From the NCBI GenBank assembly GCA_902494715.1, contig CABUUJ010000027.1, positions 1 through 27,820 of the forward strand: 27,820 bases of DNA, given 5' to 3'. The notes below the pieces were generated by a model. That model had not been told where the DNA came from. It saw only the letters and a program-made list of their open reading frames with translations, and searched no databases. A program made the translations under genes and the position numbers. This stretch comes from an uncultured Collinsella sp. Lineage in GTDB: Bacteria; Actinomycetota; Coriobacteriia; Coriobacteriales; Coriobacteriaceae. This document shows positions 1-7,760 of the stretch, piece after piece (the first letter of the stretch is position 1; every line of letters starts with the position of its first letter).

Positions 1-180
1 ACATAGGACCGGGTGGCCGCTTGGGCAAATCTATGTTTGGCATCCCCATGGTACCCCGAGTGGTGTCAGGCGGGTGCGGGGAGGTTACCGCGACCCGCAC
101 GATTCGCTACTCTCGGATTATCAAATAAAAGAGCTAACTCTTTTTGAGAGCCCAGTCCGTTATACAAGTAGGAGATACCT
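1..180 (+). promoter_or_regulatory. Upstream region of the cysteine desulfidase gene
   Basis: No gene is seen here. The segment contains a GC-rich inverted repeat around 71-110 and a small AT-rich hairpin (stem 127-133 with 138-144, loop CTAA) followed by a short T run. The second hairpin could be a weak terminator or attenuator of whatever lies to the left. An AGGAG ribosome binding site at 170-174 sits 6 nt before the ATG at 181. A TATACA at 161-166 resembles a -10 box, but it has no properly spaced -35 and would leave almost no leader, so I do not call a promoter. Confidence 0.35.
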
Positions 181-1500
181 ATGCCTGCCGATTCCCTTCG
201 TGATACCGCGTTTTGCGATGTTTTGAACCGCGAGCTTGTCTGTGCGCTCGGATGCACCGAGCCCATTGCCGTTGCCTATGCAGCGGCGTTGGCGAGCCAG
301 ACGCTCGGTTGCGAACCCGATCATATGGATGTTGCCTGCTCGGGCAACATCATCAAGAACGTTAAGAGCGTGACTGTGCCCAACTCGGGCGGTATGCACG
401 GTATTGAAGCGGCGGCCGTGCTGGGTGCCGTGGGCGGCGACGCCAAGAGCGCGCTCGAGGTGCTCGAGAGCGTTGACGATAAAGACCGTGCTCGTGTGGC
501 CGAGCTCCTCGCCGATGCCGGCTACTGCGATGTGTCGCTTGTCGAGGGTGTGCCCAACCTCTACATCAAGGTGACTGCCACGGCCGGGGGCCATACCGCG
601 GTCGTCGAGATTACCGACCACCACACCAACGTCACGTGCCATACGCTCGACGGTATTCCGGTGTGTGGCAAGTCGGCGGGGGAGTGTGCCGCCTGCGCCG
701 AGCGCGTCGTGGCCGAGCGTGCCGCAGATAGCGCTGACACGCCCATGTCGATTGAGGCCATCATCGATTTTATCGAGGGCGGCGACATTGAGGACGCCCG
801 CGCTGCCGTTGAGCGTCAGATTGTGCTGAATGGCGCGATCAGTGCCGAGGGCCTGGCGCACGCTTGGGGCGCCGAGGTGGGTCGAACGCTGCTGGGTGCT
901 CGTGCCGATGACGTCGCCTGCCGCGCCCGTGCCCGTGCGGCCGCAGGGTCCGACGCCCGCATGAACGGTTGCGCGCTGCCGGTCGCCATTGTGTGCGGCT
1001 CGGGCAATCAGGGCATTACCTGCGCATTGCCCGTCATGGAGTATGCCGAGTACCTGCGTTGCGACCACGAGCGCCTGGTGCGCGCCGTGATGCTGTCCGA
1101 TCTTATCGCCGTGCATATCAAGAGCTATATCGGTGCACTCTCGGCGTTTTGCGGTGCTATTTGCGCCGCATGTGGTGCCGGTGCCGCGATTACCTGGCTG
1201 TGTGGTGGCACGCGTGAGCAGATCGGCGCGACGGTCTCGAACACGCTCGGCAACGTTGGTGGCATCGTGTGCGATGGCGCCAAGGCGAGCTGCGCCGCCA
1301 AGATTTCCGCTGCCGTCGATGCGGCGATTCTGGGCCACGATATGGCCATGCAGGGCCGCGGCTTCCGTGCCGGCGAGGGCCTGATCCAGGATACCGTCGA
1401 GCAGACAATCGCCAGTATGGGCTATGTGGGCCGTGTGGGCATGAAAGACACCGACGTCGAGATCCTCAACATTATGATCGGCAAGACTCGAGTCTGTTAG
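181..1500 (+). CDS. cyuA: L-cysteine desulfidase / L-serine dehydratase-like Fe-S enzyme (UPF0597, CyuA/YhaM family)
   Basis: This 439-aa protein matches the full length of the UPF0597/CyuA family, which shares the serine dehydratase alpha fold. Family members release sulfide and ammonia from L-cysteine (pyruvate product) in the cytoplasm. Visible hallmarks are GCTEP at residues 24-28 (Cys25, a family cluster-ligand position), the SGN..KN segment near residue 55, a Cys-rich CGAICAACGAG stretch and the C-terminal CDGAKASCAAKIS segment. These are the cysteines expected to hold an oxygen-sensitive [4Fe-4S] cluster. The ATG is chosen because AGGAG lies 6 nt upstream. The gene stands alone and ends in a strong hairpin. 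It could act on serine rather than cysteine; sequence alone does not separate the two. Sulfide made here could feed the O-acetylhomoserine sulfhydrylase at 6336. Confidence 0.85.
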   Translation: MPADSLRDTAFCDVLNRELVCALGCTEPIAVAYAAALASQTLGCEPDHMDVACSGNIIKNVKSVTVPNSGGMHGIEAAAVLGAVGGDAKSALEVLESVDDKDRARVAELLADAGYCDVSLVEGVPNLYIKVTATAGGHTAVVEITDHHTNVTCHTLDGIPVCGKSAGECAACAERVVAERAADSADTPMSIEAIIDFIEGGDIEDARAAVERQIVLNGAISAEGLAHAWGAEVGRTLLGARADDVACRARARAAAGSDARMNGCALPVAIVCGSGNQGITCALPVMEYAEYLRCDHERLVRAVMLSDLIAVHIKSYIGALSAFCGAICAACGAGAAITWLCGGTREQIGATVSNTLGNVGGIVCDGAKASCAAKISAAVDAAILGHDMAMQGRGFRAGEGLIQDTVEQTIASMGYVGRVGMKDTDVEILNIMIGKTRVC

Positions 1501-1527
1501 TTACGCGGTTTTACCAAACCGCGTAAC
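1500..1527 (+). terminator. Perfect hairpin after cyuA
   Basis: A 12-bp perfect stem (1500-1511 with 1516-1527, loop TACC) overlaps the last base of the stop codon. It has no long T tract, so it may act as a weak or bidirectional terminator or as a 3'-end stabiliser. The structured repeat at 1541-1638 follows directly. Confidence 0.55.
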
Positions 1528-1540
1528 CAGTCGACGCTGC

Positions 1541-1638
1541 AAACGCCCCTAAGCGGCAATCTGCCTTTCAATCGTCGGACATGGCCAGAAGGCCTATGCC
1601 CTCCTCTTTCAAGGCACATTGCTCGCTTAGGGGCGTTT
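1541..1638. repeat. Structured intergenic element, copy A
   Basis: A perfect 15-bp outer stem (1541-1555 with 1624-1638) encloses GCAAT/ATTGC (1556-1560 with 1618-1622) and TGCCTT/AAGGCA (1562-1567 with 1611-1616). An apical hairpin has the shape CATGGCC..GGCCTATG, followed by a single-stranded CU-rich stretch (CCTCCTCTTTC, ending at 1610). The internal core recurs in the copies at 4631 and 4738 and, more loosely, at 20183, while the outer stem differs each time. It lies between the convergent cyuA and HAD genes and could terminate either. I do not recognise it as a named RNA family. Confidence 0.75.
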
Positions 1639-1689
1639 TCGCTGACTTATGCTCAACCTGCGGTGCTATTTTGTTTGGTGGGAGGGGTC

Positions 1690-2448
1690 CTATGACAGTT
1701 CGTCGGCTACTTGATGTTCGTAGAAGGCTTCGACTACGGCGTTAAAGTCGCGGGCGAAGTCTTCCATGGTTCCGCACCAGGTGGCTCGGCTGGGTTTTCC
1801 CTGGCCAACATAGGCAGTTTGAATGCCGCAGGCGGGGCTGGGGAAGTCGCGCTTGGGATCGTTGCCCACCATAAGGACCTCGTGCGGCTCGAGCCCCATC
1901 ACCTGAAGCTGTTCAAGATAATAGGTGGCATCGGGCTTGCAGCGGGTGGTGTTTCCCATGTGCGTCACGAGCTCAAAGGGGGCGTCGGCCAGGTCGCCCC
2001 AGCCCATGCGGCACTCGATGGCCCCCTGCGGAAAGCTGGGGTTGGTAAAGAGCGCGCAGCGCAGCCCTGCATCCTGTACGGCCTGGAGAGCGGCGTGTGC
2101 GCCCGGCATGGCGTGGGCGTTGATGACATCGTCATTCTTGTGCGGAAGCACTTCGCGGTCGTAGTAGGTAAACGCCTCATAGATGAGGGGATCGGAGAGG
2201 CAGATGCCGCACCTACGCTCGACCTCGGTGCGGTAAAACTCAAGATTGGTGCGGTTGTCCGTGCCGCTTCGGCGGTTGGCGTTGAGGTCGACCAGGATGG
2301 TGCCGAGGCGCGCCATCGTGCCACCGCGGCTGCGTCGTCCGATATCCGCGAGCATCGACGAGACATCCTTAAAATAGCGAAGGATGAACGCGTTGAGGTT
2401 GATGCTAAGAAGCGTCTCGTCCATATCGAAAACGACTGCTTTGAGCAC
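1690..2448 (-). CDS. HAD-superfamily hydrolase (putative phosphatase)
   Basis: This is a 252-aa cytoplasmic haloacid-dehalogenase-type hydrolase. Motif I is FDMDETLLS at residues 8-16, with the nucleophile Asp (first of DMDET) and the acid/base Asp two residues on. Motif II is the LFTNPS segment, a lysine lies near CKPDA, and motif III/IV is MVGNDPKRDFPSPACG. A cap insert follows motif I, as in the phosphoglycolate-phosphatase-like subgroup. The start is GTG at 2448, supported by AAAGGT about 6 nt upstream on the minus strand; no ATG fits better. The substrate cannot be read from the sequence. It is monocistronic and converges on cyuA, with structured element A between the two. Confidence 0.85.
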   Translation of the reverse strand: MLKAVVFDMDETLLSINLNAFILRYFKDVSSMLADIGRRSRGGTMARLGTILVDLNANRRSGTDNRTNLEFYRTEVERRCGICLSDPLIYEAFTYYDREVLPHKNDDVINAHAMPGAHAALQAVQDAGLRCALFTNPSFPQGAIECRMGWGDLADAPFELVTHMGNTTRCKPDATYYLEQLQVMGLEPHEVLMVGNDPKRDFPSPACGIQTAYVGQGKPSRATWCGTMEDFARDFNAVVEAFYEHQVADELS

Positions 2449-2536
2449 GCGGGCACCTTTCTCGATAAATCGTTCCAGAATCGTTGCTCCGGATACTTTA
2501 CCCCAAAGCCGTATGCCTAACTGCCTATCGTCAATT

Positions 2537-2578
2537 TATGGAGACGGTCGTCCACAAGATTGCGAAAAAGTCTCCATA
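2537..2578. other. Inverted repeat between the HAD gene and the rpsA promoter
   Basis: The 9-bp arms TATGGAGAC (2537-2545) and GTCTCCATA (2570-2578) flank a 24-nt loop. It lies between the divergent HAD gene and rpsA. It could be a regulator-binding site or an RNA hairpin in the leader of the HAD transcript. No function can be assigned from sequence. Confidence 0.3.
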
Positions 2579-2602
2579 CGAGTAAAAAATCGCAGTTCGC
2601 GC

Positions 2603-2631
2603 TTGAAATCGAAGTAATTTCCCCGTAATCT
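2603..2631 (+). promoter_or_regulatory. Predicted sigma-70-type promoter of rpsA
   Basis: TTGAAA at 2603-2608 and TAATCT at 2626-2631 are separated by 17 nt, in the AT-rich stretch between the HAD gene and rpsA. Transcription from here would leave a leader of roughly 125 nt, long enough for S1 autoregulation (known in other bacteria), although no specific structure is claimed. Confidence 0.5.
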
Positions 2632-2762
2632 ATACGAACGTGATTGCATAAGCGTCACATTAGTATCTGTCGGCTCCCGAGTGTTCCTAAACGTTGTGTG
2701 CTTGTCGCACCCTTCTGTAGGTCCTAGCAATCGGGGCCCCGTAGTTCGAAAGGGGTCCACCT

Positions 2763-3929
2763 TTGAGTGAGATTCAGAACTCGTCCATTTTCTCTCTTGA
2801 CGATGTCAATGAGGAGGAGATGAACAACCTCATCGACGGTACGATTACCGACTTTGATGAGGGCGATCTCGTTAACGGCACTGTCGTTAAGATCGAGCAT
2901 GACGAGGTGCTCGTTGACATCGGATTCAAGTCCGAGGGCGTTATCCCGGTCCGCGAGCTGTCCATCCGTAAGGACGCTAACCCTGCAGACATCGTTGCAC
3001 TCGGTGATCCCATCGAGGCTCTGGTTCTCCAGAAGGAGGACAAGGACGGTCGTCTGGTCCTGTCCAAGAAGCGTGCCGAGTACGAGCGTGCTTGGAACCG
3101 CATCGAGGAGAAGTTCAACTCCGGCGAGAACGTCGAGGGCGAGGTTATCGAGGTTGTCAAGGGCGGCCTGATCCTCGACATCGGCCTGCGTGGCTTCCTG
3201 CCCGCTTCCCTCGTCGACCTCCGTCGCGTCAAGGACCTCACCTCCTACATGGGTACCCGCATCGAGGCCCGCGTCATCGAGATGGACCGCAACCGCAACA
3301 ACGTCGTCCTCTCCCGTCGCGTCGTGCTCGAGGAGTCCCGTAAGGCCGAGCGCTCCGAGATCCTGTCCAAGCTCAAGTCTGGCATGCGTCTCCAGGGCAC
3401 CGTTTCCTCCATCGTCGACTTCGGCGCCTTCGTCGACCTCGGCGGTATCGACGGCCTCATCCACATCTCCGAGCTCTCTTGGAACCACGTCAACCATCCT
3501 TCCGAGGTTGTCAAGGTCGGCCAGGAGGTCGAGGTCGAGGTTCTCGACGTTGATCTCAACCGCGAGCGCATCTCCCTGGGTCTCAAGCAGACCACCGAGG
3601 ATCCGTGGCGTGCACTGGTCAAGAAGTACCCCGTCGGCGCTATAGTCGAGGGCACTGTGACCAAGCTTGTCCCGTTCGGCGCTTTCGTCGACCTGGGCGA
3701 GGGCATCGAGGGCCTGGTGCACATCTCCGAGATGGCCAACAAGCACGTCGATCAGCCTTCTCAGGTCACCCATGTGGGCGACAAGGTTCAGGTCAAGGTC
3801 ATGGAGATCGACCTCGACCGTCGTCGTATCTCCCTGTCCATGAAGTCTGCTGCTGAGACTCTGGGCGTCGAGATCGAGGTTACCCCGCTGCCTTCCGAGA
3901 AGAAGGACGAGGAGACCGACGCCGAGTAA
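2763..3929 (+). CDS. rpsA: 30S ribosomal protein S1
   Basis: This 388-aa protein carries four tandem S1 (OB-fold) RNA-binding domains, at about residues 34-103, 120-188, 205-275 and 292-361. Each has the G..V.G.V..I/V....G..V.....G..H/P.S-type pattern (for example GTVSSIVDFGAFVDLGGIDGLIH). S1 helps the 30S subunit recruit and unfold mRNA. Four domains match the actinobacterial/Firmicutes form rather than the six-domain E. coli form. The C-terminal tail is short and acidic. The start is TTG at 2763, with AAAGGGG about 6 nt upstream; the N-terminus MSEIQNSSIFSLDDVN is plausible and there is no upstream in-frame ATG. Codon use is strongly biased toward C-ending codons, as expected of a highly expressed gene. 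An intrinsic terminator follows. Confidence 0.95.
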   Translation: MSEIQNSSIFSLDDVNEEEMNNLIDGTITDFDEGDLVNGTVVKIEHDEVLVDIGFKSEGVIPVRELSIRKDANPADIVALGDPIEALVLQKEDKDGRLVLSKKRAEYERAWNRIEEKFNSGENVEGEVIEVVKGGLILDIGLRGFLPASLVDLRRVKDLTSYMGTRIEARVIEMDRNRNNVVLSRRVVLEESRKAERSEILSKLKSGMRLQGTVSSIVDFGAFVDLGGIDGLIHISELSWNHVNHPSEVVKVGQEVEVEVLDVDLNRERISLGLKQTTEDPWRALVKKYPVGAIVEGTVTKLVPFGAFVDLGEGIEGLVHISEMANKHVDQPSQVTHVGDKVQVKVMEIDLDRRRISLSMKSAAETLGVEIEVTPLPSEKKDEETDAE

Positions 3930-3952
3930 ATCGGTTTGACGATCACTTGTTT

Positions 3953-3986
3953 AAGGGATCCGTCCGTAATGGACGGATCCCTTTTT
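3953..3986 (+). terminator. Intrinsic terminator of rpsA
   Basis: A 13-bp perfect stem (3953-3965 with 3971-3983), loop GTAAT, is followed by a T5 tract. This is a canonical rho-independent terminator. Confidence 0.92.
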
Positions 3987-4253
3987 GCATTTGGCGCCGA
4001 GATGCGCAATGCTGCCGGGCTGTCCACAGGCTATTGGATTGTCGGTGCATGAAAAAATGCCGACATCCCGCCTCGGGGAGGAGGCGGGAACACACCGAGT
4101 AGACGGAGGGGTGCGGAGCGCGGTCGTGTCTCGACTGACGACGTTGCCCATCGACGACTCTATTGTACTGCATGGCGTGGTTCTTGGTTTATCGTGTCGA
4201 ACGCTTGTGTTGTGCCATTGCCTGCGGCAACGGTGTGCTACACTCTTGCACTG
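3987..4253 (+). promoter_or_regulatory. Intergenic region with the rnpB promoter
   Basis: No credible gene is seen between the rpsA terminator and rnpB. A -10-like TACACT lies at 4239-4244 inside TGTGCTACACT. A -35-like TTGCCT lies at 4218-4223 with a short 15-nt spacer. The predicted start fits the RNase P RNA 5' end near 4254. Confidence 0.5.
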
Positions 4254-4613
4254 CTGAGTGGGCCAGACGGTCGCGCGATGTGCTGCTTGCAGCACGCGTG
4301 AGGAAAGTCCGGGCTCCAGAGGGCGGGATGCCGGCTAACGGCCGGGCGGAGTGATCCGACGGAAAGCGCCGCAGAAAAGAAGACTCCCACCTGCGCCGCA
4401 AGGCGTAAAGGGAAAAGCTGAAACGGTGGTGTAAGAGACCACCAGCGCCGTGGTAACACGGCGGCTTGGCAAGCCCCATCCGGAGCAAGCGCGAATAGGA
4501 ACGCTATGGGCCGGCCCGGTCCGCGTTCGGGTAGCGTGCGTGGAGCTGCACGGTAACGTGCAGACAAGATAAATGACCGTTCACGACAGAACCCGGCTTA
4601 TCGGCCCACTCAG
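4254..4613 (+). ncRNA. rnpB: RNase P RNA, bacterial class A
   Basis: This is the catalytic RNA that matures tRNA 5' ends together with the RnpA protein. The ends pair as an 11-bp P1 helix (CTGAGTGGGCC at 4254-4264 with GGCCCACTCAG at 4603-4613). The conserved core is readable: GAGGAAAGTCCGGGC near 4300 (P4 5' strand and CR I), the GAAACGGTGG and GTAAGAGACC segments, and ACAGAACCCGGCTTAT near 4586-4601 (CR V and P4 3' strand). The length of about 360 nt is normal for class A. Structured elements B and C follow immediately, and element B may serve as its terminator. Confidence 0.95.
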
Positions 4614-4630
4614 CACTTTGTTGACGCTGC

Positions 4631-4729
4631 GAACCCGTCAGCGCGGCAATCTGCCTTTCAAGCCTTCGGGCATGACCATAAGGTCAATGCCCTTGTCTTT
4701 CAAGGCATCTTGCTCGCGCTGACGGGTTC
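4631..4729. repeat. Structured intergenic element, copy B
   Basis: A perfect 15-bp outer stem (4631-4645 with 4715-4729) is unrelated in sequence to that of copy A. The core is nearly the same as in copy A: GCAATCTGCCTTTCAA on the left and TCTTTCAAGGCA on the right. The apical hairpin reads CATGACC..GGTCAATG where copy A has CATGGCC..GGCCTATG, a compensatory G-C to A-T change. The preceding GACGCTGC is also shared with copy A. It starts 18 nt after rnpB. Confidence 0.75.
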
Positions 4730-4737
4730 TCGCTTTC

Positions 4738-4835
4738 GACGGCGTCAGCTGGCCGATTTGGCGCTCATTCGTCGGTCGCCGCCATAAGGCGTGCTCCCTC
4801 CTCTTTCGGGCCAAATCGACTCAGCTGACGCCGTC
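4738..4835. repeat. Structured intergenic element, copy C
   Basis: A perfect 14-bp outer stem (4738-4751 with 4822-4835) encloses an inner 9-bp stem CGATTTGGC/GCCAAATCG (4754-4762 with 4810-4818). An apical hairpin CGCC..GGCG carries the CCATAAGG loop also seen in copy B. Between it and the inner stem lies CTCCCTCCTCTTTC, matching copy A. It sits 9 nt after copy B, in the same rnpB-yigZ gap. That gap (4614-4950) holds nothing else recognisable. Confidence 0.7.
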
Positions 4836-4950
4836 TCGCTGTTGGTGACGGCATCATTGGCATTTCCACTCTTGTTGGCGAGGGCAACGGTGCTGTCTTT
4901 GCCGTATTATTGAGGCTGTTTGTTGCTGCGCTTTATTTTGTTGAGGGGCT

Positions 4951-5589
4951 TTGTTGGACAGCTATTTTACTCTGCAATCGAATATTGAGGCTTCGGGCGA
5001 GTTTGTGGACCGCAAGAGCCGTTTTATTGCCCAACTGGTCCATATTGAGTCCGAGGATGAGGCGAATGCCTTTATCGAGATGGTTCGCAAGCGTCATTAC
5101 GACGCTCGACACAATGTTCCCGCGTGGATTTTGGTCGATGGACGCGAGCGCCAGAGCGATGACGGTGAGCCGAGCCGCACGAGCGGTATGCCGACGCTTG
5201 AGGTGTTGCGCGGCGCGGAGCTCAAAAATGTTTGCTGCGTAGTGACGCGCTATTTTGGTGGCACGCTGTTGGGACCCGGCGGCTTGGTGCGCGCCTATAC
5301 CGCGGCGACGCAGGCGGCGGTGGCTGCGGCTCAGGAGGCCGGGCAGATCGTCGAGATGACGAGCGTCGTACCGGTTGACGTGCATGTGGCCTATCCGCAG
5401 TATGAGCAGGTGCTTCGTTTGGCGCAGGATTCGGGTGCCAAGGTTTCGGATACCGATTACGCGGATGCCGTGACACTTCATTTGATGTTTAAGGCGGGGG
5501 AGCAGGAGCCGTTTTGCGCCAAGATGCGCGAGCTTATGGCGGGGCGCGAGGAGATTGAGGTCGGCGCTCCCGAATTTGCCGAGTTCTAA
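4951..5589 (+). CDS. yigZ: YigZ/IMPACT family protein (UPF0029)
   Basis: This 212-aa protein has the two-domain layout of the YigZ family: an N-terminal IMPACT domain (about residues 15-125) and a C-terminal DUF1949-type ferredoxin-like domain (about 135-205). The diagnostic run is DDGEPSRTSGMPTLEVL near residues 70-86, followed by CCVVTRYFGGTLLGPGGLVRAYTAA. The biochemical role in bacteria is uncertain; nucleic-acid binding or translation-linked roles have been proposed for the family. The start is TTG at 4951 or the adjacent TTG at 4954, supported by GAGGGG at 4944-4949; no ATG lies in a suitable place. A bidirectional terminator follows. Confidence 0.85.
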   Translation: MLDSYFTLQSNIEASGEFVDRKSRFIAQLVHIESEDEANAFIEMVRKRHYDARHNVPAWILVDGRERQSDDGEPSRTSGMPTLEVLRGAELKNVCCVVTRYFGGTLLGPGGLVRAYTAATQAAVAAAQEAGQIVEMTSVVPVDVHVAYPQYEQVLRLAQDSGAKVSDTDYADAVTLHLMFKAGEQEPFCAKMRELMAGREEIEVGAPEFAEF

Positions 5590-5592
5590 CGG

Positions 5593-5645
5593 CGACGGCC
5601 GGCGTGCTTTTGGATGGATCCCAAGCGCGCCGGCCGTCGTTTTTC
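5593..5645. terminator. Terminator shared by the convergent yigZ and redox-protein genes
   Basis: A 12-bp perfect stem (5593-5604 with 5628-5639) extends inward through GTGCTT/AAGC and is followed by TTTTT on the plus strand. Its position between converging genes suggests it works in both directions. Confidence 0.85.
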
Positions 5646-5657
5646 TGTTGCTGCCGT

Positions 5658-6104
5658 TTACTCGGCGAGCTGCTTTAGCACATCGCAGGCGATCGCGACG
5701 GCATCGTCGATGCAGCCGGGGCAGCTGCGGAGCGGACCCTTATCTGATCCGATGCCCTTGAGCGTGCCGCAGACGGTCGTCGTATTCTTCTCGCCAAAAC
5801 GCTTGGCGATTTCGCGCGACAGCTTGTAGGTCTGGCCCTTGGTCTTGGGGTTTTCCATGCCGTCGCTCATTACAAAGCTCATGATGGCCACGGCGCCCGA
5901 GATAGCGCCGCAGGTTTCGGTCATGCCGCCCATGCCGGCGCCAAAGCCCTCGGTGAGGGTAAAGGCGACCTGGGGGTCGAGCCCGACGGCGGGAGCGAGC
6001 GTGCAGGCGACGGCCTGAGCGCAGTTAAAGCCACGGGCGTGGTATTCGGCAGCTTGAGCCTGACAGGCGGTGATGTCGAGCTGGGCCGTATCGATTTGCT
6101 TCAT
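5658..6104 (-). CDS. C_GCAxxG_C_C family redox-type protein
   Basis: This 148-aa cysteine-rich protein matches the C_GCAxxG_C_C family. It has GFNCAQAV near residue 26, GFGAGMGG...TCGAISGA (the GCAxxG-type signature) near residue 55 and a C-terminal CPGCIDDAV. The spaced cysteines suggest thiol redox or metal binding; no enzyme activity is established. The ATG at 6104 is preferred to an upstream in-frame ATG because AAGGAG lies 7 nt before it, and the 36 extra residues of the longer version look non-coding. Family members often sit near anaerobic redox genes; here the gene is alone, converging on yigZ. Confidence 0.75.
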   Translation of the reverse strand: MKQIDTAQLDITACQAQAAEYHARGFNCAQAVACTLAPAVGLDPQVAFTLTEGFGAGMGGMTETCGAISGAVAIMSFVMSDGMENPKTKGQTYKLSREIAKRFGEKNTTTVCGTLKGIGSDKGPLRSCPGCIDDAVAIACDVLKQLAE

Positions 6105-6335
6105 CGTTGTCTCCTTGGTCACGGTGTACCCGCCTATGGTACCCGTGACGGTGCATGTAATCATCGAGAGCTTCATGTATGCCTCATTTTTATCTATCGA
6201 GCAAATGCCCAAGGCTTGAGATAATTACCCCTGATCAATTAGTCACATAACCTACCTTGGGGATGGGTTGAGAGGGGTGCAGGGTAGCGGTATCGTGAAC
6301 CGAATAAAACTAAAACCCAGGCAAGGGAGCTAGAT

Positions 6336-7619
6336 ATGAGCGAGCAGACTATCGGTACCACATGTGTTCAGGGCGGCTATCACCCGGGAGATGCGGAGCC
6401 GCGCCAGGTGCCCATCTACCAGTCCACCACGTGGAAGTACGACACGTCCGAGCACATGGGCAAGCTGTTTGACTTGGAGGAGTCGGGCTACTTCTACAGC
6501 CGTCTACAGAACCCCACGTGCGATTTGGTTGCCGCCAAGATCTGCGAGATGGAGGGCGGTACCGCTGCGATGCTCACGAGCTCGGGCATGGCTGCGAACT
6601 TCCTTGCGATCTTTAACGTTGCCGGCGCCGGCGATCATGTGGTCGCAAGCTCTGCCATCTACGGCGGTACCTACAACCTGCTCGCCCATACCATGGAGCG
6701 CATGGGTCTGACCTGCACGTTCGTTGCCCCCGACTGCACCGATGAGGAGTTGGAGGCAGCCTTCCAACCCAACACCAAGCTCGTCTTTGGCGAAACGATC
6801 GCCAACCCCGCCCTTGCCGTGCTCGATATTGAGCGCTTTGCCAAGGCCGCGCATGACCACGGCGTGCCGCTGATGGTCGACAACACCTTCCCGACGCCCG
6901 TGATGTGCCGTCCCTTTGAGTGGGGCGCCGACATCGTTACGCACTCCACCACCAAGTACATGGATGGGCATGCTGCCTACCTGGGCGGCGTGATCGTCGA
7001 CCACGGCCAGTTTGACTGGATGGCCCATGCGGATAAGTTCCCGGGTCTCACCACGCCCGACGAGAGCTACCACGGCGTGACGTATGCCGAGAAGTTCGGT
7101 CGCGAGGGCGCCTTCATTACCAAGGCCACCGCGCAGCTCATGCGCGACCTCGGTCCCATGCAGAACCCGCAGGCGGCGTTTTTCCTGAACAGCTCGCTCG
7201 AGAGCCTGCACGTGCGTATGCCGCGTCATTGCGAGAACGGCCTGGCCGTTGCCAAGTTCCTGCAGAGCCATCCCAAGGTGCGCTTCGTGAGCTATCCGGG
7301 CCTGGGGGGCGACAAGTACTATGACCTGGCTCAGAAGTACATGCCCAACGGTACCTGCGGCGTCGTGAGCTTTGGCTTTAACGGTGGTCGCGCGGCGGCC
7401 GAGACCTTTATGAAGAGTCTCAAGCTCGCCCAGATCGCCACGCACGTGGCCGACGCCCGCACTTGCTGCTTGCATCCTGCTAACGCCACGCATCGCCAGA
7501 TGAACGATGAGGAACTCATCGCCTGTGGCATCTCCGCCGACATGGTGCGCCTGTCGTGCGGCCTCGAGGACACAGCCGATTTGATTGCCGACCTTGAGCA
7601 GGCGCTCGAGCAGTGCTAG
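6336..7619 (+). CDS. metY: O-acetylhomoserine sulfhydrylase (aminocarboxypropyltransferase), PLP-dependent
   Basis: This 427-aa enzyme belongs to the Cys/Met-metabolism PLP family. Asp182 (VDNT) pairs with the pyridine nitrogen, and the Schiff-base lysine is Lys207 in THSTTKY. The YSR.QNPT motif lies at about residues 54-61, and SSGMAA near 82-87 grips the phosphate. The inserted PDESYHGVTYAEKFG segment near residues 248-262 is typical of MetY, which makes homocysteine from O-acetylhomoserine and sulfide, rather than of cystathionine enzymes. Methionine gamma-lyase activity remains a possible alternative. GGGAG lies 6 nt before the ATG. I see no SAM riboswitch in the 230-nt upstream gap, although a GC-rich inverted repeat occurs at about 6250-6290. 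Confidence 0.85.
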   Translation: MSEQTIGTTCVQGGYHPGDAEPRQVPIYQSTTWKYDTSEHMGKLFDLEESGYFYSRLQNPTCDLVAAKICEMEGGTAAMLTSSGMAANFLAIFNVAGAGDHVVASSAIYGGTYNLLAHTMERMGLTCTFVAPDCTDEELEAAFQPNTKLVFGETIANPALAVLDIERFAKAAHDHGVPLMVDNTFPTPVMCRPFEWGADIVTHSTTKYMDGHAAYLGGVIVDHGQFDWMAHADKFPGLTTPDESYHGVTYAEKFGREGAFITKATAQLMRDLGPMQNPQAAFFLNSSLESLHVRMPRHCENGLAVAKFLQSHPKVRFVSYPGLGGDKYYDLAQKYMPNGTCGVVSFGFNGGRAAAETFMKSLKLAQIATHVADARTCCLHPANATHRQMNDEELIACGISADMVRLSCGLEDTADLIADLEQALEQC

Positions 7620-7687
7620 GCTAGCGTTCGCACAAGGCGCCGATGCTGGCAGAAAGCTTCGGCGACCTTTCGTTCCGATTCCGTAGG

Positions 7688-7734
7688 CGGGACCCCAATC
7701 GCAACTGTTCGCAGGCGATGGGGCCCCGTTTTTT
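7688..7734 (+). terminator. Intrinsic terminator of metY
   Basis: Arms 7688-7702 and 7714-7727 form a GC-rich stem with one mismatch and one bulge. It is followed by a run of seven T (7728-7734). Confidence 0.85.
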
Positions 7735-7760
7735 GTGTTGCGCCACTCGAAAGGATGGAT

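Noticed and set aside
160..1338. 392-aa minus-strand frame opposite cyuA
   Set aside because: It is the shadow of a GC-rich gene on the other strand, with low-complexity His/Arg/Gly-rich composition and no ribosome binding site.
2724..3773. 349-aa minus-strand frame opposite rpsA
   Set aside because: It is an antisense shadow created by the strong codon bias of rpsA; its Asp/Leu/Val-rich repeats mirror the S1 domains.
6105..6212. Longer N-terminus of the C_GCAxxG_C_C protein
   Set aside because: A strong ribosome binding site lies just before the internal ATG at 6104, and the extra residues lack family similarity.
6236..6335. SAM riboswitch before metY
   Set aside because: Only a GC-rich inverted repeat is seen; none of the SAM-I, SAM-II or SAM-IV consensus segments I know could be placed.
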